Shown here piece after piece: positions 33,313-41,503 of a stretch of DNA of 64,000 nt. The stretch comes from UBA10649 sp963793105 (GTDB lineage: Bacteria > Actinomycetota > Actinomycetes > S36-B12). The stretch lies in the NCBI GenBank assembly GCA_963793105.1, contig CAWBZB010000004.1, positions 248,001 to 312,000 of the forward strand, written 5' to 3'. Each line of letters starts with the position of its first letter. Position 1 is the first letter of the stretch. The position numbers and the translations under genes are program-made. The notes beneath the pieces were generated by a model, which did no database searches, was not told where the DNA came from, and saw only the letters and a list, made by a program, of their open reading frames with translations.

Positions 33313-34797
33313 CTAGTGGTCAGTGAAGATCGTTCGGTGCCATGGCTTGTGTGGTTCTCCCGTGATGTCCATCGAGACATGCTTGATGTTGGTGTACTCG
33401 TCGAATGCGTACTGGGACATATCCTTGCCGAAACCGGACTGGCCGAAGCCGCCATGGGGCATCTCGCTCACAATCGGTATGTGATCGTTAACCCACACAC
33501 AGCCGGCTCGGATCTCTCGCTGAGCGCGCAGACCCCGGAAGATGTCGGTCGTCCAGGCCGAGGCGGCCAGGCCGAACACCGTGTCGTTCGCCAGGGCCAG
33601 CCCGTCATCATCGCCGTCGAAGGGCAGGACGACGAGGACCGGTCCGAACACCTCGTCGGTCACGATCTCTGAGCCCTGGGCGGCGTTCGTGATCAGTGTG
33701 GGGCGGTAGTAGGCACCTCGTGCGAGATCGCCTCCGGGTGCCTCGCCGCCGGTGACGACGCTGGCCCCGTCCCGCACGGCCCGCTCGACGAAGCCCGCGA
33801 CGCGCTCCGCCTGCCGCGCGGAGATGAGTGGCCCGAGGTCGGTGTCAGGATCCTCGGGCAGTCCCAGCCGGACCCGGCCGTACAGGTCGGCAACCCCGGC
33901 CACGAATGCGTCGTACAGGGGGCGCTGGACGTATGCGCGCGTGGCCGCCGTGCAGTCCTGCCCCGCGTTGATCAGCGACCCGGCCACGGCGCCGTGGATC
34001 GCCGCCTCAAGATCCGCGTCGTCGAACACCACGAACGGCGCCTTGCCGCCCAGTTCCAGGTGCACTCGCTTCACGCTGGTCGTGGCCAGCTCCATGACAC
34101 GCCTGCCCACCGGCGTGGATCCTGTGAAGGACACCATGGCAACGTCGGGATGACTCACCAGCGCCTCGCCCGCATCGGGACCCGCCCCCGCAACGACGTT
34201 GACGACCCCGGCCGGAAGACCTGCCGCGATGCAGTCCTCGGCCAGCATGAGAGAGGTAATGGGGGTGATCTCCGCGGGCTTGAGGACGATCGTGTTGCCA
34301 GCCGCGATCGCGGGAAGGATCTTCCACATCGCCATCTGAAGCGGGTAGTTCCAGGGCGCGATCGAGCCGACGACGCCGATCGCCTCGCGTCGGATCAGGG
34401 AGGTGTGCACCCCGTCCCACTCCGCGGACGCCTTCCCCTCGAGGTTGCGGGCCGCCCCTGCGAAGAAGGACACGTTGTCGATGGAGCCGGGAACGTCGAA
34501 CTCCGAGGACAGCCGGATCGGCTTGCCGGTCTGCCTGGTCTCCGCCAGGGCATACTCGGCCGCTCGTGACTCCAGCCGTGCCGCGAGTCGGATGAGTGCG
34601 GTCGAACGGTCGACGGGGGGTGCGGTTGACCACTCGGGGAAGGCCGCCGCCGCGGCCGCGACAGCGAGACCGACGTCGCGGGCACCGGCCAGTTCCATGG
34701 AAGCGACGACCGAGCCATCCGCGGGGTTGACGACGTCGCCGATGATCCCGGACGTGCCCGCCTGAGACCGGCCGCTGGCGAAGATCGCGTCCGTCAC
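33313..34797 (-). CDS. aldehyde dehydrogenase, aminobutyraldehyde type
   Basis: NAD(P)-dependent aldehyde dehydrogenase of 494 residues. The cofactor region is APWNYPLQMA and FTGSTPVGRRVME, the general base Glu lies in ELGGKAPFV near 262-270, and the nucleophile Cys in NAGQDCTAATR near 298. The C-terminus HIPIVSEMPHGGFGQSGFGKDMS is the one found in gamma-aminobutyraldehyde dehydrogenases. GTG 34797 has GGGAGG upstream. It is the first gene of the polyamine operon, so 4-aminobutanal to GABA is the likely reaction. A close paralogue is at 45411-46859. Confidence 0.9.
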   Translation of the reverse strand: MTDAIFASGRSQAGTSGIIGDVVNPADGSVVASMELAGARDVGLAVAAAAAAFPEWSTAPPVDRSTALIRLAARLESRAAEYALAETRQTGKPIRLSSEFDVPGSIDNVSFFAGAARNLEGKASAEWDGVHTSLIRREAIGVVGSIAPWNYPLQMAMWKILPAIAAGNTIVLKPAEITPITSLMLAEDCIAAGLPAGVVNVVAGAGPDAGEALVSHPDVAMVSFTGSTPVGRRVMELATTSVKRVHLELGGKAPFVVFDDADLEAAIHGAVAGSLINAGQDCTAATRAYVQRPLYDAFVAGVADLYGRVRLGLPEDPDTDLGPLISARQAERVAGFVERAVRDGASVVTGGEAPGGDLARGAYYRPTLITNAAQGSEIVTDEVFGPVLVVLPFDGDDDGLALANDTVFGLAASAWTTDIFRGLRAQREIRAGCVWVNDHIPIVSEMPHGGFGQSGFGKDMSQYAFDEYTNIKHVSMDITGEPHKPWHRTIFTDH

Positions 34798-34968
34798 CGA
34801 ACCTCCCTAGTCCCGCACCATGGTCACGCACTGCCGTCTGGGTCCGCATACAACCACGAAAACAGGTGTCAGACAAGGCATTCGCGCAGGAAATCTCGAT
34901 CTATCGACCCCTTGCACGATGGAATTCGTCGCAATAGCCGCTCTTCGCAACGATTCGCGGGGTGACAT
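34798..34968. other. 171-base intergenic region before the polyamine operon
   Basis: Less GC-rich than its surroundings and without a gene. It must hold the promoter of the polyamine operon. A single TTGTAT half-site on the minus strand (34848-34853) is present, but there is no convincing -10/-35 pair or palindrome. Confidence 0.5.
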
Positions 34969-36378
34969 CTACACGCCGCGAAGAGTGGGGGCCGCCTTGG
35001 CAGCGGCAGCGAGCGCCGAGATGACGTGCTGGAGCTGATCGGGGTTCCGCTCGTCGAGGATGCCGGTCGTGACCCGGATGTGCCGACTCGGAGCCCCGCT
35101 GACCATGAACGGTGACCCCGGCGACGCCCGAATGCCCATCGCGGCCAAGGTGATGAGGGCCGAACGCTCGTCGGCAACCTCCACCCACGCGTTGATCCCC
35201 TCCCCCGTCGTGCTCACCACGCCCTCACCGGCGAGTCCGGCACGGACCGCCAGGCTGCGCACCGCGTAGGTCGAGCGAGCGCCGGCGACGGCGGCCCGTG
35301 CCGTCGGATCCGTGAGGAGTTCCACCAGGACGGCCTGGAGCAGGCGACTGGTCCAGCCCGGCCCGAGCATCCGGCGCGAGACGAGCGGATCGATGACGTC
35401 TGCCGAACCCCCCACGGCCGCGATCCGCAGATCCGGTCCGTGCGACTTGGAGTAGCTGCGGATATGGACGGTGCGATCGGGGAGGTGCATCCCGATGCTC
35501 ACGTCCGCCCCGGTGGCGATCTCGCCCGAGTGATCGTCCTCGACCACGACGGCGTGGTGAGCGGAGAGGATCGCCGCCAGTTCGCGGCAGCGCCCCACGC
35601 TCATGCTGATCCCGGTCGGGTTCTGAGCCCTCGGCTGCAGGAAGATCGCTACCGGGTCCAGCCGCATTGCCTCGACGAGGGACGCCGGCGTGACGCCCTC
35701 CTCGTCGAGGGCAACGGGGACGAGCTCCGCTCCGGCACGCTCGAGCAGGTCGATCAGAGGCGGGAACCCCGGGTTCTCCATGACGACGCGGTCACCCAGG
35801 CGCACGACCTGCTCGACGATCCGAGACAGGGCGTCCAGGGCTCCGTCGACGACCGTCAGGCGCTCCGGGACGAACGGCCAATCGCGGCGCAGGACGGCCT
35901 CGAGCTCGGGCAGGACAGGATCGTCCAGATAGCTCGTGGTCCATGCCGTCGACCGGGCCACCACCCGGTCGACCGCGGCCCGCAGCGGCGGCAGGAGCCG
36001 AGGGTCCGGGGTTCCTGCGGACAGATTCATACCCTCGGTGACCGGCGCCCCGCCAATGCCCAGGTAGCGCGCTGGACGCGTGGGCTCGACGGTGTCGCGA
36101 ACGAAAGTACCCGCCCGGCCTCGCGCCTGTATCGCGCCAACGGCGCCGAGCGCCTGCCAGGCCTCGCTCACGGTGGCGGGGCTGACGTTCAGCTCCTTGC
36201 CGAGATCGCGCACGGTCGGCAGCCGATCGCCTGTCGTGAGGCGACCTGCACGAATCAGACGGTGCACCGCCGCGGCGATGCCCTTGGGCGAGCGGTCGAC
36301 CACCGCGGCCGCCACCAGGGACAAGCCCTCGACCGCTCCATCGTCGGCGTCGTCCCGAGGAAGGGTGCTGAGCGTCAC
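34969..36378 (-). CDS. MocR/GabR-type regulator (GntR HTH fused to aminotransferase fold)
   Basis: Transcription factor of about 469 residues. The N-terminal GntR winged helix (about 30-95) contains LPTVRDLGKELNVSPATVSEAWQAL. A class I aminotransferase-like domain follows from about 115 to the end, with NPGFPPLIDLLERAG, EDDHSGEIA and the PLP-lysine in RSYSKSHGPDLRIAA near 340. Such proteins sense an amino compound by binding it to PLP. GTG 36378 is used, with GGGAGG upstream; a longer frame towards the opposite gene is rejected. It diverges from the beta-ureidopropionase operon and shares the promoter palindrome at 36452-36468, so that operon or the polyamine operon behind it is the probable target. 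Confidence 0.92.
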   Translation of the reverse strand: MTLSTLPRDDADDGAVEGLSLVAAAVVDRSPKGIAAAVHRLIRAGRLTTGDRLPTVRDLGKELNVSPATVSEAWQALGAVGAIQARGRAGTFVRDTVEPTRPARYLGIGGAPVTEGMNLSAGTPDPRLLPPLRAAVDRVVARSTAWTTSYLDDPVLPELEAVLRRDWPFVPERLTVVDGALDALSRIVEQVVRLGDRVVMENPGFPPLIDLLERAGAELVPVALDEEGVTPASLVEAMRLDPVAIFLQPRAQNPTGISMSVGRCRELAAILSAHHAVVVEDDHSGEIATGADVSIGMHLPDRTVHIRSYSKSHGPDLRIAAVGGSADVIDPLVSRRMLGPGWTSRLLQAVLVELLTDPTARAAVAGARSTYAVRSLAVRAGLAGEGVVSTTGEGINAWVEVADERSALITLAAMGIRASPGSPFMVSGAPSRHIRVTTGILDERNPDQLQHVISALAAAAKAAPTLRGV

Positions 36379-36451
36379 CGGGCCTCCCGCCCCATCACAT
36401 CCGCGCGGAACCTGCGCCGTTTCGGAAATCCAGCGGATGTTTGTAGAAACG

Positions 36452-36468
36452 CCGTTGTAACACAACGG
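36452..36468. promoter_or_regulatory. candidate operator between MocR gene and ring-opening operon
   Basis: CCGTTGT-AAC-ACAACGG is a perfect palindrome with 7-bp arms. It overlaps the -35 box of the plus-strand promoter and lies 74 bases upstream of the MocR start, so binding could affect both. The binder is inferred to be the MocR protein. Confidence 0.5.
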
Positions 36469-36482
36469 GAAGTGTCTAAGGT
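36455..36482 (+). promoter_or_regulatory. promoter of the ring-opening operon
   Basis: TTGTAA (36455-36460), 16 bases, TAAGGT (36477-36482); predicted start near 36489, giving a 64-base leader before the ATG at 36553. Its -35 element lies inside the palindrome 36452-36468. Confidence 0.4.
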
Positions 36483-36552
36483 CGAGAATCACAAAACCGC
36501 CCGCCGCGACCCCGCGCCTCCCGCGCGAGCACCGGGCCACAAGGAGGATGGA

Positions 36553-37389
36553 ATGACCGTCGTTCGCGCCGCGCTCGTACAGACCAACTGGACCGGCGAC
36601 AAGGAGTCGATGATCGTCGCGCACGAGGACTATGCGCGCCAGGCGGCCGCCCAGGGTGCCCAGGTGATCTGCTTCCAGGAACTCTTCTACGGCCCGTACT
36701 TCTGCCAGGTCCAGGACAAGCAGTACTACGAGTACGCAGAGTCCATCCCCGGCCCCACGACCGAACGGTTCCAGGCGCTCGCGAAGGAGCTCGGCATGGT
36801 GATGATCCTGCCGATGTACGAGCAGGAGCAGCCCGGGGTGCTGTACAACACCGCAGCAGTCGTCGACTCGGACGGCAGCTACCTGGGCAAGTACCGCAAG
36901 CAGCACATCCCGCATGTCAACGGCTTCTGGGAGAAGTTCTACTTCCGGCCCGGCAACGGCGGCTACCCGGTGTTCGACACCGCCGTGGGCAAGATCGGCG
37001 TCTACATCTGCTACGACCGCCACTTCCCGGAGGGATGGCGTGCACTGGGCCTCAACGGGGCGCAGATCGTCTTCAATCCGTCAGCGACGTCTCGCGGCCT
37101 GTCGCAGTACCTGTGGGGCATCGAGCAGCCGGCCGCTGCCGTCGCGAACGAGTACTACGTCGGCGCCATCAACCGCGTCGGCATCGAGGATCTCGGCGAC
37201 GACGACTTCTACGGCCAGTCCTACTTCATCGACCCCGAAGGCAACTACGTCGGGGAGAAGGGCGACCCGTACCAGCCCGAGCTCATCGTGCGCGACCTGG
37301 ACATGGACCTGCTCACCGAAGTCCGTAACCGGTGGCAGTTCTACCGCGATCGCCGGCCCGACGCCTACGACGATCTCGTCCGCCCGTAG
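36553..37389 (+). CDS. beta-ureidopropionase / N-carbamoyl-amide hydrolase (nitrilase family)
   Basis: Carbon-nitrogen hydrolase of 278 residues. The catalytic triad is visible: Glu in CFQELFYGPY near 43, Lys in KYRKQHIPH near 117, and Cys in YICYDRHFPEG near 152. ATG 36553 has AAGGAGGA upstream. The family includes N-carbamoylputrescine amidase and beta-ureidopropionase. Because hydantoinase follows after 26 bases, hydrolysis of N-carbamoyl-beta-alanine is favoured, but carbamoylputrescine cannot be ruled out so close to polyamine genes. First gene of a probable eight-gene operon ending at 45295. Confidence 0.88.
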   Translation: MTVVRAALVQTNWTGDKESMIVAHEDYARQAAAQGAQVICFQELFYGPYFCQVQDKQYYEYAESIPGPTTERFQALAKELGMVMILPMYEQEQPGVLYNTAAVVDSDGSYLGKYRKQHIPHVNGFWEKFYFRPGNGGYPVFDTAVGKIGVYICYDRHFPEGWRALGLNGAQIVFNPSATSRGLSQYLWGIEQPAAAVANEYYVGAINRVGIEDLGDDDFYGQSYFIDPEGNYVGEKGDPYQPELIVRDLDMDLLTEVRNRWQFYRDRRPDAYDDLVRP

Positions 37390-37415
37390 CCGCTAGCACA
37401 GAACGGAGAACCGAC

Positions 37416-38834
37416 ATGACGATCCTGATCAAGAACGGCAGCGTGGTCTCGCCCCAAGGCATCATCTCGGCGGACGTTCTCGTCGACGGCGAGCGGATCG
37501 TCGCCGTGCTCGCGCCCGGCGACGCCGCGCTGGGCACCGATCTTGCGGCGAGCGCCGAGCGGGTGATCGACGCGTCGGGCAAGTACGTCATCCCCGGGGG
37601 CATCGATCCGCACACGCACATGGAGCTGCCGTTCGGCGGCACCTTCGCGTCCGACACCTTCGACACGGGCACCAGGGCAGCCGCGTGGGGCGGCACCACG
37701 ACGATCATCGACTTCGCCGTCCAGAAGTACGGGGAACGCGTGCAGGACGGTCTCGCGGCCTGGCACGCCAAGGCATCGGGCGAGTGCCACATCGACTACG
37801 GCTTCCACCAGATCGTGGGCGGTGTCGACGACGATTCACTGAAGGCCATGGATGAGCTGGTCGATGAGGGGATCACCAGCTTCAAGCTGTTCATGGCCTA
37901 CCCAGGGGTCTTCTACAGCGACGACGGCCAGATCCTCCGGGCCATGCAGACCGCGGCCGGAAACGGCTCCATGATCATGATGCATGCCGAGAACGGCATG
38001 GCCATCGACGTGCTGGTCGCGCAGGCACTCGCGGAGGGCAAGACTGATCCCCGCTACCACTCGCTGACCCGACCGTGGGAGACCGAGGCCGAGGCGACCA
38101 ATCGAGCGATCATGCTGGCACGTCTCACCGGCACTCCCCTGTACGTCGTGCACATGTCGGCCAAGCAGGCCGTGGCGGTTCTCCAGGCGGCCAAGGACGA
38201 GGGCCTCAATGTCTTCGGGGAGACCTGCCCGCAGTACCTCTACCTCTCGCTCGAGGAGCACCTGTCCGCGCCCGGTTTCGAGGGCGCGAAGTGGGTGTGC
38301 TCGACGCCTCTTCGGGCCGAGGCCGAGGGACACCAGGACGAGCTCTGGCGCTACCTGCGGACGAACGACCTGTCCATCGTCAGCACGGACCACTGTCCGT
38401 TCTGCTTCAAGGAGCAGAAGGAGCTGGGCATCGGGGACTTCTCCAAGATCCCGAACGGGATCGGGTCGGTGGAGCACCGCATGGACCTGATCTACCAAGG
38501 GGTCGTGGACGGGAAGATCACCCTGGAGCGGTGGGTCGAGCTCTGCTCGACCACCCCGGCACGCATGTTCGGCCTGTACCCACAGAAGGGCGCGATCGCC
38601 CCGGGTTCCGACGCAGACATCGTCGTCTACGATCCGGCCGGCCGCACGGAGATCGGCCTGCACAAGACGCACCACATGAACATGGATCACTCAGCCTGGG
38701 AGGGGTTCAACGTCGACGGCCACGTCGATGTTGTGCTCTCGCGCGGTCGTGTCGTCGTCGATCACGACGGCTACCACGGGTCGAAGGGCCACGGGAAGTA
38801 CCTGAAGCGGGGGCTGTCCCAGTACCTCATCTGA
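37416..38834 (+). CDS. dihydropyrimidinase / D-hydantoinase
   Basis: Cyclic-amide hydrolase that opens dihydrouracil, dihydrothymine or hydantoins. The 472 residues show the amidohydrolase metal centre: DPHTHME near 66-72, the carbamylated Lys in TSFKLFMAYPG near 157, His in MMHAENG near 187 and VVHMSAKQ near 243, and the Asp in STDHCPF near 320. Length is typical. It is followed by mmsA-like and LLM oxidoreductase genes. Along with the preceding amidase, it covers the last two steps of reductive pyrimidine degradation, or the hydantoin to carbamoyl-amino acid route. Confidence 0.92.
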   Translation: MTILIKNGSVVSPQGIISADVLVDGERIVAVLAPGDAALGTDLAASAERVIDASGKYVIPGGIDPHTHMELPFGGTFASDTFDTGTRAAAWGGTTTIIDFAVQKYGERVQDGLAAWHAKASGECHIDYGFHQIVGGVDDDSLKAMDELVDEGITSFKLFMAYPGVFYSDDGQILRAMQTAAGNGSMIMMHAENGMAIDVLVAQALAEGKTDPRYHSLTRPWETEAEATNRAIMLARLTGTPLYVVHMSAKQAVAVLQAAKDEGLNVFGETCPQYLYLSLEEHLSAPGFEGAKWVCSTPLRAEAEGHQDELWRYLRTNDLSIVSTDHCPFCFKEQKELGIGDFSKIPNGIGSVEHRMDLIYQGVVDGKITLERWVELCSTTPARMFGLYPQKGAIAPGSDADIVVYDPAGRTEIGLHKTHHMNMDHSAWEGFNVDGHVDVVLSRGRVVVDHDGYHGSKGHGKYLKRGLSQYLI

Positions 38835-38908
38835 CGTCTGGCCACGGCCCGGGCGCGACGACCGCAGGCGGGACAGGCGACCTTCATCACCGGAGCGGAG
38901 GCACTCTC

Positions 38909-40396
38909 ATGCGCACCATCGATCACTGGATCAACGGGGCCCTCGCCCCGTCGGCATCGGGCCGCAGCGGTCCGGTCTACAACCCTGCCACCGGCGAGCA
39001 GCAGGCCACCGTGGGACTGGCGTCGGCCGCGGAGGTCGACGCGGCCGTGGCCGCCGCCTGTGCGGCGTTCCCGATGTGGCGGGCCACGTCGCTGTCGCGA
39101 CGGGCGGAGGTGATGTTCCGCTTCCGGGAGCTGGTGGTCACCCATCGGGACGAGATTGCCGAGCTCGTCTCCCTCGAGCACGGCAAGGTGCCGAGCGACG
39201 CCGCCGGCGAACTCGCGCGTGGCATCGAGAACATCGAGTTCGCCTGCGGGATCCCGGCCATGCTGAAGGGCGGATACTCGGAGGGCGTGTCCGGCGGAGT
39301 CGACGTCTACTCGATCAAGCAACCGCTCGGAGTCGTAGCCGGCATCACCCCTTTCAACTTCCCGGCAATGGTCCCGATGTGGATGTTCGCCAACGCCATC
39401 GCGACGGGGAACACCTTCGTGCTCAAGCCGAGCGAGAAGGACCCCTCAGTCGCCCTGCTGATGGCCGACCTCCTCAAGCAGGCGGGCCTGCCCGACGGGG
39501 TGTTCAACGTCGTGCACGGCGACAAGGTCGCCGTCGACCGCATCCTGGAGCACCCGGACGTCGAGGCCGTCAGCTTCGTCGGCTCCACCGCCATCGCGCG
39601 CCACATCTACGCCACTGGCACCGCCAACGGCAAGCGGGTCCAGGCCCTGGGCGGTGCGAAGAACCACATGGTGGTGCTGCCTGACGCGGACATCAATATG
39701 GCCGCGGACGCAGCCGTCAGCGCCGCCTACGGCTCGGCGGGCGAGAGGTGCATGGCCATCTCCGTGGTCGTGGCGGTCGGAGGAGTCGGCGACCGACTGA
39801 TCGACGCGATCACGGAGCGCCTCCCCAAGCTGAAGGTCGGTCCGGGCACCGATCCCGGCACGGAGATGGGGCCGCTCATCACCGGTGAGCACCGTGACAA
39901 GGTGGCGTCGTACCTCCAGACGGCGCCGGCCCAGGGCGCCACGGTCGTCGTCGACGGCCGGAACGCTGAGCTCCCGCCGACCGGCTTCTTCCTGGGCGTG
40001 TCCCTCATAGACAACGTGCGACCCGGGATGTCCGCCTACGACGACGAGATCTTCGGACCGGTGCTGTCCGTCGTCCGCGTGGACACCTACGACGAGGCGG
40101 TCAGTCTGGTCAACCACCACCAGTACGGAAACGGGACCGCCATCTTCACGCGAGACGGCGGTGCCGCCAAGCAGTTCCAGTACGACATCAAGGTGGGCAT
40201 GGTGGGAATCAACGTGCCCATCCCCGTCCCCGTCGCCTACTACAGCTTCGGTGGATGGAAGGCGTCCATCTTCGGCGACAGCAACATCTATGGTCCGGCG
40301 GGCGTCGAGTTCTACACCCGCACGAAGACCGTGACCTCACGCTGGCCCGATCCGGCGACCTCCTCGGTCGACCTGGGCTTCCCCCGCACCCGCTAG
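38909..40396 (+). CDS. mmsA: CoA-acylating (methyl)malonate-semialdehyde dehydrogenase
   Basis: Aldehyde dehydrogenase of 495 residues, MmsA type: oxidises malonate or methylmalonate semialdehyde with CoA and loss of CO2 to acetyl- or propionyl-CoA. The fingerprint is PFNFPAMVPMWMFANAIATGNTF-like region near 145-165, ALGGAKNHMVVLPDAD near 248, the nucleophile in SAGERCMAIS near 283, and the C-terminal SFGGWKASIFGD near 447. The general-base Glu of ordinary ALDHs is absent, as it should be in CoA-acylating forms. Here it would handle malonate semialdehyde derived from beta-alanine; the aminotransferase needed is at 47494. A gap of 74 bases precedes it. Confidence 0.9.
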   Translation: MRTIDHWINGALAPSASGRSGPVYNPATGEQQATVGLASAAEVDAAVAAACAAFPMWRATSLSRRAEVMFRFRELVVTHRDEIAELVSLEHGKVPSDAAGELARGIENIEFACGIPAMLKGGYSEGVSGGVDVYSIKQPLGVVAGITPFNFPAMVPMWMFANAIATGNTFVLKPSEKDPSVALLMADLLKQAGLPDGVFNVVHGDKVAVDRILEHPDVEAVSFVGSTAIARHIYATGTANGKRVQALGGAKNHMVVLPDADINMAADAAVSAAYGSAGERCMAISVVVAVGGVGDRLIDAITERLPKLKVGPGTDPGTEMGPLITGEHRDKVASYLQTAPAQGATVVVDGRNAELPPTGFFLGVSLIDNVRPGMSAYDDEIFGPVLSVVRVDTYDEAVSLVNHHQYGNGTAIFTRDGGAAKQFQYDIKVGMVGINVPIPVPVAYYSFGGWKASIFGDSNIYGPAGVEFYTRTKTVTSRWPDPATSSVDLGFPRTR

Positions 40397-40418
40397 CCCC
40401 ACCAACGAAAGGCGAACC

Positions 40419-41450
40419 ATGGACATCGGCGTCGTTCTGCAGTGCACGCCCCCGGCCGCCCGCGTCGTCGACCTCGCCTCGCGGGCCGAGACCTATGGCT
40501 TCAGCCATGTATGGACCTTCGACTCCCACATCCTCTGGGAGGAGCCCTACGTCATTTTCAGCAAGATCCTCGACGTGACACGCAAGGTGATCATCGGCCC
40601 GATGGTGACCAACCCGGCCACGCGCGACATCACGGTGACGGCCTCGGTCTTCGCCACCCTGAACGAGATGTACGGGAACCGAACGGTCATCGGGATCGGT
40701 CGCGGTGACTCCGCCGTCAGGGTCACCAATGGCAAGCCGGTATCCGTCGCTGAGCTCCGGCAGGCAGTCGTCGACATCAAGGGACTGGTCAACGGGGAGT
40801 CCATCGAGTACAAGGGCAACAGCCTGCGACTTCCGTGGGCAGGCTCCAGCCGCACCGATGTCTTCGTGGCCGCCTACGGTCCCAAGGTGCTGGCGCTCGC
40901 CGGAGAGGTGGGCGACGGCTTCATTCTCCAGCTGGCCGACCCGAGTATCGCCGAGTGGACGATCAAGGCGGTTCGCGACGCCGCCGAGGCGGCCGGCCGC
41001 AACCCGGACGACGTCTACATCTGCGTCGCAGCACCGGCCTACGTGACCGATGGGTCGGACGAGGCGCACGCGCACGCTCGCGACCAGCTTCGGTGGTTCG
41101 GCGGCATGGTCGGCAACCACGTCGCGGACATCGTCGCCCGCTACGGCGAGAACGGCGGCGCGGTCCCGGACGCGCTCACCGACTACATCAAGAACCGGCA
41201 GGGGTACGACTACAACGAGCACGGGCAGGCCGGCAACACGCACACCGACTTCGTACCGGACGAGATCGTCGATCGCTTCTGCATCATCGGGCCGCCCGAG
41301 GAGCACATTCGCCGGCTCGAGGAGCTGAAGGCACTGGGGGTGAACCAGTTCGCCCTGTACCTCCAGCATGACGACAAGGACCACACTCTCGCGCAGTACG
41401 GCGAGAAGGTCATTCCGGCCGTGCAGGAGCACCTGCGAGCCACCACCTGA
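40419..41450 (+). CDS. LLM-class flavin/F420-dependent oxidoreductase (TIGR03842-like)
   Basis: Luciferase-like TIM-barrel oxidoreductase of 343 residues. The start MDIGVVLQCTPPAARVVDLA, the barrel strand HVWTFDSHILW near 30-40, GNRTVIGIGRGDSAVR near 85-101 and VAAYGPKVLALAGEVGDGF near 150-168 fit the F420-dependent CPS_4043 family (TIGR03842). There is no disulfide or His motif of luciferase proper. It sits between mmsA and the importer genes of the ring-opening operon. Members occur with hydantoinases, but their reaction is unknown to me. Two models: an F420H2- or FMN-dependent reduction of the pyrimidine ring, or ring oxygenation like the LLM enzyme RutA. Confidence 0.85.
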   Translation: MDIGVVLQCTPPAARVVDLASRAETYGFSHVWTFDSHILWEEPYVIFSKILDVTRKVIIGPMVTNPATRDITVTASVFATLNEMYGNRTVIGIGRGDSAVRVTNGKPVSVAELRQAVVDIKGLVNGESIEYKGNSLRLPWAGSSRTDVFVAAYGPKVLALAGEVGDGFILQLADPSIAEWTIKAVRDAAEAAGRNPDDVYICVAAPAYVTDGSDEAHAHARDQLRWFGGMVGNHVADIVARYGENGGAVPDALTDYIKNRQGYDYNEHGQAGNTHTDFVPDEIVDRFCIIGPPEEHIRRLEELKALGVNQFALYLQHDDKDHTLAQYGEKVIPAVQEHLRATT

Positions 41451-41503
41451 CCCCGACCGCCCGACGGGAACGGGAACGGCAACGTAATGGGAGTGAAGCC
41501 TTC

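Noticed and set aside
34846..34853. GCATACAA as a third copy of the shared motif
   Set aside because: Only the half-site TTGTAT matches; the other arm is missing.
34969..37023. 684-residue version of the MocR gene
   Set aside because: The added N-terminus is antisense to the beta-ureidopropionase gene and precedes a normal GntR domain start; the GTG at 36378 with GGGAGG is adequate.
36553..37389. N-carbamoylputrescine amidase (AguB) as the first choice
   Set aside because: No agmatine deiminase is present and the next gene is a hydantoinase, so beta-ureidopropionase is favoured, although AguB activity is not excluded.
41451..41503. Thiamine or FMN riboswitch before the importer
   Set aside because: The gap is 53 bases and within an operon; too short and without a THI- or RFN-box.
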